A DNA stretch of 64,000 nucleotides, from NCBI GenBank assembly GCA_958298945.1, contig CATQJD010000146.1, positions 62,001-126,000 on the forward strand, written 5' to 3'. Origin of the DNA: Atherix ibis (Eukaryota > Arthropoda > Insecta > Diptera > Athericidae). Shown in pieces: positions 57,371 to 64,000 of this stretch; position 1 is the first letter of the stretch, and every line of letters starts with the position of its first letter. Under the pieces are notes generated by a model that saw only the letters and a list, made by a program, of their open reading frames with translations, had not been told where the DNA came from and did no database searches. The translations under genes and the position numbers were made by a program.

Positions 57371-59320
57371 CCAAACATACTACTTCATATTCCTCTTAAA
57401 CATACTACTTCATATTCCTCTTAAACATACTACTTCATATTCCTCTTAAACATACTACTTCATATTCCTCTTAAACATACTATTTTATATTCCTCTTAAA
57501 CATACTACTTCATATACCTCTTAAACATACTATTTTATATTCCTCTTAAATATACTACTTCATATACCTCTTAAACATACTACTTTATATTCCTCTTAAA
57601 CACACTACTTCATATTCCTATTAAACATACTACTTCAAATTCCTCTTAAACTCACTACTTCATATTCCTCTTAAACATACTACTTCATATTCCTCTTAAA
57701 CATACTACTTCATATTCCTCTTAAACATATTACTTCATATTCCTCTTAAATATACTACTTTATATTCCACTTAAACATACTACTTCATATTCCTCTTAAA
57801 CATACTACTTCATATTCCTCTTAAATATACTACTTCATATTCCTCTTAAACATACTATTTCATATTCCTCTTAAGCATACTACTTCATATTTCTTTTAAA
57901 CATACTACTTCATATTCCTCTCAAACATACTACTTCATATTCCTCTTAAACATACTACTTCATATACCTCTTAAATATACTACTTCATATTCATCTTAAA
58001 CATACTACTTCATATTCCTCTTAAACATACTACCTCATATTCGTCCTAAACATACTACTTCATATTCCTCTTAAACATACTACTTCATATTCCTTTTAAA
58101 CATACTACTTCATATTCCTCTTAAACATACTACTTCATATTCCTCTTAAATATACTACTTCATATTCCTCTTAAACATACTACTTCATATTCCTCTTAAA
58201 CATACTACTTCATATCCCTCTTAAACATACTACTTAATATTCCTCTTAAACATACTACTTCATATTCCTCTTAAATATACTACTTCATATTTATCTTAAA
58301 CATTCTACTTCATATTCCTCTTAAATATACTACTTCATATTCCTCGTAATCATACTACTTCATATTCTTCTTAAACATACTACTTCATATTCCTCTTAAA
58401 TATGCTACTTCATATTCATCTTAAACATACTACTTCATATTCCTCTTAAACATACTACTTCATATTCCTCTTAAACATACAACTTCATATATCTCTTAAA
58501 CATACTACTTCATATTCCTCTTAAACTCACTACTTCATATTCCTCTTAAACATACTACTTCATATTCCTCTTAAACATATTATTTCATATTCCTCTTAAA
58601 TATACTACTTTATATTCCTCTTAAACATACTACTTCATATTCCTCTTAGACATACTACTTCATATTCCTCTTATATATACTACTTCATATTCCTCTTAAA
58701 CATACTACTTCATATTCCTCTTAAATATACTATTTCATATTCCTCTTAAGCATACTACTTCATATTCCTTTTAAACATACTACTTCATATTCCTCTCAAT
58801 TATACTACTTCATATTCCTCTTAAACATACTACTTTATATACCTCTTAAATATACTACTTCAAATTCATCTTAAACATACTACATCATATTCCTCTTAAA
58901 CATACTACCTCATATTCCTCTTAAACATACTACTTCATATTCCTCTTAAACATACTACTTCATATTCCTTTTAAACATACTACTTCAAATTCCTCTTAAA
59001 CATACTACTTCATATTCCTATTAAATATAATACTTCATATTCCTCTTAAACAGACTACTTCATATTCCTCTTAATAATACTACTTCATATTCCTCTTAAA
59101 CATACTACTTCATATTCCTCTTAAACATACTCCTTCATATTCCTATTAAATATACTACTTCATATTACTCTTAAATATACTACTTCATATTCCTCTTAAA
59201 CATACTACTTCATATTCCTCTTAAACATACTATTTCATATTCCTCTTAAATATACTACTTCGTATTGATCTTAAATATTCTACTTCATATTCCTCTTAAA
59301 CATACTACTTCATATTCCTC

Positions 59321-59346
59321 TTAAACATACTACTTCATATTCCCTC
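59321..59346 (+). repeat. 26-bp monomer with CCC
   Basis: This monomer ends TTCCCTC instead of TTCCTC, a one-base C insertion. It occurs only in the fourth super-unit copy and accounts for one of the two extra bases in the 3027-bp spacing that follows. Confidence 0.82.
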
Positions 59347-62300
59347 TTAAACATACTACTTCCTATTCCTCTTAAACATACCACGTCATATTCCTCTTAA
59401 ATATACTACTTCATATTCCTCTTAAACATACTACTTCATATTCCTCTTAAACATACTACTTCATATTCCGCTTAAATATACTACATCATATTCATCCCAA
59501 ACATACTACTTCATATTCCTCTTAAACATACTACTTCATATTCCTCTTAAACATACCACGTCATATTCCTCTTAAATATACTACTTCATATTCCTCTTAA
59601 ACATATTACTTCATATTCCTCTTAAATATACTAATTTATATTCCCCTTAAACATACTACTTCATATTCCTCTTAAACATACTACTTCATATTCCTCTTAA
59701 ATATACCACTCCATATTCCTCTTAAACATACTACTTCATATTCCTCTTAATTATACTATTTCATATTCCTCTTAAGCATACTACTTCATATTCCTTTTAA
59801 ACATACTACTTCATATTCCTCTCAATTATACTACTTCATATTCCTCTTAAACATACTACTTCATATACCTCTTAAATATATTACTTCATATTCATCTTAA
59901 ACATACTACTTCATATTCCTCTTAAACATACTACCTCATATTCCTCTTTAACATACTACTTCATATTCCTCTTAAACATACTACTTCATATTCCTCTTAA
60001 ACATACTACTTCATATTCCTCTTAAATATACTACTTCATATTCCTCTTACACATACTACTTCATATTCCTCTTAATAATACTACTGCATATTCCTCTTAA
60101 ACATACTACTTCATATTCCTCTTAAACATACTACTTCATATTCCTCTTAAATATACTACTTCATATTACTCTTAAATATACTACTGCATATTCCTCTTAA
60201 ACATACTACTTCATATTCCTCTTAAACATACTATTTCATATTCCTCTTAAATATACTACTTCATATTGAGCTTAAACATTCTACTTCATATTCCTCTTAA
60301 ACATACTACTTCATATTCCTCTTAAACATACTACTTCATATTCCTCTTAAACATACTATTTCATATTCCTCTTAAATATACCACGTCATATTCCTCTTAA
60401 ATTTACTACTTCATATTCCTCTTAAACATACTACTTCATATTCCTCTTAAACATATTACTTCATATTCCTCTTAAAAAATACTACTTCATATTCATCCCA
60501 AACATACTACTTCATATTCCTCTTAAACATACTACTTCATATTCCTCTTAAACGTACTACTTCATATTCCTCTTAAACATACTACTTCATATTCCTCATA
60601 AACATACTATTTCATATTCCTCTTAAACATACTACTTTATATTCCTCTTACACATACTACTTCATATTCCTATTAAACATACTACATCATATTCCTCTTA
60701 AATATACTACTTTATATTCCTTTTAAACATTCTACTTCATATTCCTCTTAAACATACTACTTCATATTCCTCTTACATATACTACTTCATATTCCCCTTA
60801 AACATACTACTTCATATTCCTCTTAAACATACTACTTCATATTCCTCTTAAACATACTACTTCATATTCCTCTTAAACATACTACTTCATATTCCTCTTA
60901 AACATACTACTTCATATAACTCTTAAACATATTACTTAATATTCCTCTTAAACATACTGCTTCATATTCCTCTTAAACATACTACTTCATATTCCTCTTA
61001 AACATACTACCTCATATTCCTCTTACACATACTACTTCATATTCCTCTTAAACATACTACTTCATATTCCTTTTAAACATACTATTTCATATTCCTCTTA
61101 AACATACTACTTCATATTCCTCTTAAACATACTACTTCATATTCCTCTTAAACATACTACTTCATATTCCTCTTAAACATACTACTTCATATTCCTCTTA
61201 AACATACTACTTCATATACCTCTTAAATATACTACTTCATATTCCTCTTAAACATACTACTTCATATTCCTCTTAAACATACTACCTCATATTCCTCTTA
61301 AACATACTACTTCATATTCCTCTTAAACATACTACTTCATATTCCTTTTAAACATACTACTTCATATTCCTCTTAAATATACTACTTCGTATTCCTCTTA
61401 AACACATTACTTCATATTCCTATTAAACATACTACTTCATATTCCTCTTCAACAAACTACTTCATATTCCTCTTAAGCATATTAATTCATATTCCTCTTA
61501 AATATACTACTTTATATTCCTCTTAAACATACTACTTCATATTCCTCTTAAACATACTACTTCATATTCCTCTTAAACATACTACTTCATATACCTCTTA
61601 AATATACTACTTCAAATTCATCTTAAACATACTACTTCATATTCCTCTTAAACATACTACCTCATATTCCTCTTAAACATACTACTTCATATTCCTCTTA
61701 AACATACTACTTCATATTCCTTTTAAACATACTACTTCATATTCCTCTTAAACATACTACTTCATATTCCTCTTAAATATACTACTTCATATTCCTCTTA
61801 AACATACTACTTCATATTCCTCTTAAACATACTACTTCATATTCCTCTTAAACATACTACTTAATATTCCTCTTAAACATACTACTTCATATTCCTCTTA
61901 AATATACTACTTCACATTTATCTTATACATTCTACTTCATATTCCTCTTAAATATACTACTTCATATTGCTCTTAAACATACTACTTCATATTCTTCTTA
62001 AGCAAACTACTTCATATTCCTCTTAAATATGCTACTTCATATTCATCTTAAACATACTACTTCATATTCCTCTTAAACATACTACTTCATATTCCTCTTA
62101 AATATACTACTTCATATTCCTCTTAAACATACTACTTCATATTCCTCTTAAACATACTCCTTCATATTCCTATTAAATATACTACTTCATATTACTCTTC
62201 AATATACTACTTCATATTCCTCTTAAACATACTACTTCATATTCCTCTTAAACATACTATTTCATATTCCTCTTAAATATACTACTTCGTATTGATCTTA

Positions 62301-64000
62301 AATATTCTACTTCATATTCCTCTTCAACATACTACTTCATATTCCTCTTAAACATACTACTTCATATTCCTCTTAAACATACTACTTCATATTCCTCTTA
62401 AACATACCACGTCATATTCCTCTTAAATATACTACTTCATATTCCTCTTAAACATACTACTTCATATTCCTCTTAAACATACTACTTCATATTCCTCTTA
62501 AATAAACTACTTCATATTCATCCCAAACATACTACTTCATATTCCTCTTAAACATACTACTTCATATTCCTCTTAAACATACCGCGTCATATTCCTCTTA
62601 AATATACTACTTCATATTCCTCTTAAACATATTACTTCAAATTCCTCTTAAATATACTACTTTATATTCCTCTTAAACATACTTCTTCATATTCCTCTTA
62701 AACATACTACTTCATATTCCTCTTAAATATACCACTTCATATTCCACTTAAACATACTACTTCATATTCCTCTTAATTATACTATTTCATATTCCTCTTA
62801 AGCATACTACTTCATATTCCTTTTAAACATACTACTTCTTATTCCTCTCAATTATACTACTTCATATTCCTCTTAAACATACTACTTCATATACCTCTTA
62901 AATATACTACTTCATATTCATCTTAAACATACTACTTTATATTCCTCTTAAACATACTACGTCATATTCCTCTTAAACATACTACTTCATATTCCTCTTA
63001 AACATACTACTTCATATTTCTCTTAAACATACTACTTCATATTCCTCTTACACATACTACTTCATATTCCTCTTAATAATACTACTGCATATTCCTCTTA
63101 AACATACTACTTCATATTCCTCTTAAACATACTACTTCATATTCCTCTTAAATATACTACTTCATATTACTCTTAAATATACTACTGCATATTCCTCTTA
63201 AACATATTACTTCATATTCCTCTTAAACATACTATTTTATATTCCTCTTAAATATACTACTTCATATTGAGCTTAAACATTATCCTTCATATTCCTCTTA
63301 AACATACTACTTCATATTCCTCTTGAACATACTACTTCATATTCCTCTTAAACATACTACTTCATATTCCTCTTAAACATACCACGTCATATTCCTCTTA
63401 AATTTACTACTTCATATTCCTCTTAAACATACCATTTCATATTCCTCTTAAACATATTACTTCATATTCCTCTTAAAAAATACTACTTCATATTCATCCC
63501 AAACATACTACTTCATATTCCTCTTAAACATACTACTTCATATTCCTCTTAAACATACTACTTCATATTCCTCTTAAACATACTTCTTCATATTCCTCTT
63601 AAACATACTATTTCATATTCCTCTTAAATATACTACTTCATATACCTCTTAAACATACTACTTTATATTCCTCTTAAAAACACTACTTCATATTCCTATT
63701 AAACATACTACTTCATATTCCTCTTCACCATACTACTTCATATTCCTCTTAAGCATATTACTTCATATTCCTCTTAAATATACTACTTTATATTCCTCTT
63801 AAACATACTACTTCACATTCCTCTTAAACATACTACTTCATATTCCTCTTAAACATACTACTTCATATTCCTTTTAAAAATACTACTTCATATTCCTCTT
63901 AAACATAGTTGTTCATATTCCTCTTAAACATACTACTTCATATTCCTCTTAAACATACTACTTCATATTCCTCTTAAACATACTACTTCATATTCCTCAT

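Larger units (their letters stand above)
1..64000 (+). repeat. 25-bp tandem satellite array filling the window
   Basis: Head-to-tail 25-bp monomers run from the first base to the last, all in the same orientation. The + strand consensus is TTAAACATACTAC (1-13) followed by TTCATATTCCTC (14-25): 8 A, 10 T, 7 C, 0 G. The window opens at consensus position 7 and closes inside a monomer, so the array continues on both sides. Monomers starting at 20 follow exact 25-bp phase up to 1345. The commonest variant is C6 to T (AAATAT instead of AAACAT). Other recurring variants are TTCATC, TTGCTC, TTACTC, TTGATC and TTGAGC at the monomer end, TTAAGCAT, TATGCTAC, AAACTCAC and CCACGTCAT. No reverse-oriented monomer and no foreign insert was seen. 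Stops fall in every frame on both strands within 75 bp, so it does not encode protein. It is a eukaryote-type satellite; the family is not recognised. Confidence 0.98.
47945..64000 (+). repeat. 3.0-3.5 kb super-unit, about five tandem copies to the window end
   Basis: The ACTCCTTCATATTCCTATTAAAT marker (CCTTC start) occurs at 49281, 52656, 56181, 59132 and 62159, giving spacings 3375, 3525, 2951 and 3027 bp. Supporting markers: TTATATATAC at 48821, 52196 and 55721; AAACGTAC at 49251, 52626 and 56151; and six-A 26-mers near 57347, 60474 and 63475. 3375 and 3525 are exactly 135 and 141 monomers; 2951 and 3027 are 118 and 121 monomers plus 1 and 2 bases, explained by the 26-bp monomers at 57345, 59321 and 60472. 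Unit length drops between the first three and last two copies by loss of whole monomers. The array runs off the window end inside the last copy. Confidence 0.86.

Noticed and set aside
1..64000. CRISPR array
   Set aside because: The repeats are contiguous, with no unique spacers between them, the 25-bp period has no repeat-spacer alternation, and no cas gene is present.
1..64000. Protein-coding tandem repeat
   Set aside because: The 25-bp period shifts frame each monomer; TAA on the + strand and TAG, TAA and TGA on the - strand appear in all frames within 75 bp. Occasional longer ORFs would be chance products of mutated stops.
1..64000. Telomeric repeat or telomere-associated simple repeat
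   Set aside because: The monomer contains no TTAGGG-, TTTAGGG- or TTAGG-like motif, and the unit is longer and G-free on one strand without G runs on the other.
1..64000. G-quadruplex or triplex-forming array
   Set aside because: The purine-rich strand has only one GG per monomer, with no GGG run, and the pyrimidine strand is interrupted by many A residues.
1..64000. Yeast-type replication origin consensus in every monomer
   Set aside because: TAAACATACTA matches the 11-base budding-yeast origin consensus (reverse strand) at 9 of 11 positions, but a near match in AT-rich DNA is weak and nothing shows that the host is a budding yeast.
1..64000. CENP-B box or known centromere motif
   Set aside because: No 17-bp sequence resembling the CENP-B box is visible, and the G-free consensus cannot contain it. 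A centromeric role can be neither supported nor excluded from sequence alone.
1..64000. Promoters, TATA boxes, terminators
   Set aside because: CATATT and TTAAA strings are part of every monomer and carry no positional information; there is no gene for them to serve.
1..64000. Assembly artefact producing the perfect-looking duplications
   Set aside because: Not excluded for single junctions, but the copies differ by private substitutions and by whole-monomer gaps, which is more like real divergence than duplicated contig sequence. Raw long reads would decide.

Overview
The whole 64 kb window is one uninterrupted satellite DNA array. A 25-bp monomer is repeated head to tail in one orientation, about 2,560 times. 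On the + strand the consensus reads TTAAACATACTAC (positions 1-13) followed by TTCATATTCCTC (positions 14-25), about 28% G+C. The + strand consensus contains no G at all, so the - strand contains no C. Both window edges cut through the array, so neither flank is visible. I found no protein-coding gene, RNA gene, transposon, CRISPR array, promoter or other single-copy sequence. Because 25 is not a multiple of three, the TAA of each monomer rotates through all frames every 75 bp, and the - strand consensus has TAG, TAA and TGA; no long ORF is possible on either strand.

An array this long and regular with higher-order organisation is typical of a eukaryotic nuclear chromosome (centromeric, pericentromeric, subtelomeric, or a sex or B chromosome block). 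I do not recognise the monomer and cannot name the species or the chromosomal position.

Layout. 1-3180: the most heterogeneous part, with weak 350-bp and ~690-bp periodicities and two strongly aberrant monomers (13 bp and 31 bp). 3185-10600: a 1472-bp (59-monomer) unit occurring twice plus ~727 bp, the whole 3671 bp tandemly duplicated. 10600-15720: a mosaic with 600-, 250-, 950- and 125-bp local duplications. 15724-18825: a 1550-bp (62-monomer) unit, two copies. 18826-20470: mixed monomers. 20470-27040: a 2892-bp unit in tandem with an internal 2070-bp spacing, marked by 24-bp monomers. 27040-32100: mosaic with 1248-bp and ~875-bp tandem units. 32100-37680: a ~2.8-kb unit, two copies. 37060-47095: a 5649-bp segment duplicated in tandem, the copies differing by loss or gain of whole monomers (125 and 1150 bp). 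47435-47945: 200-bp 8-monomer units. 47945-64000: a 3.0-3.5 kb super-unit, five copies.

The copy spacings are multiples of 25 bp; in the units I checked, the small deviations are accounted for by individual monomers that gained or lost one or a few bases. The units nest and overlap, and younger units reuse pieces of older neighbours. This is what repeated in-register unequal exchange or local amplification would leave. All positions and repeat distances were read by eye from marker variants; block boundaries are approximate to a few monomers because most monomers are near consensus.
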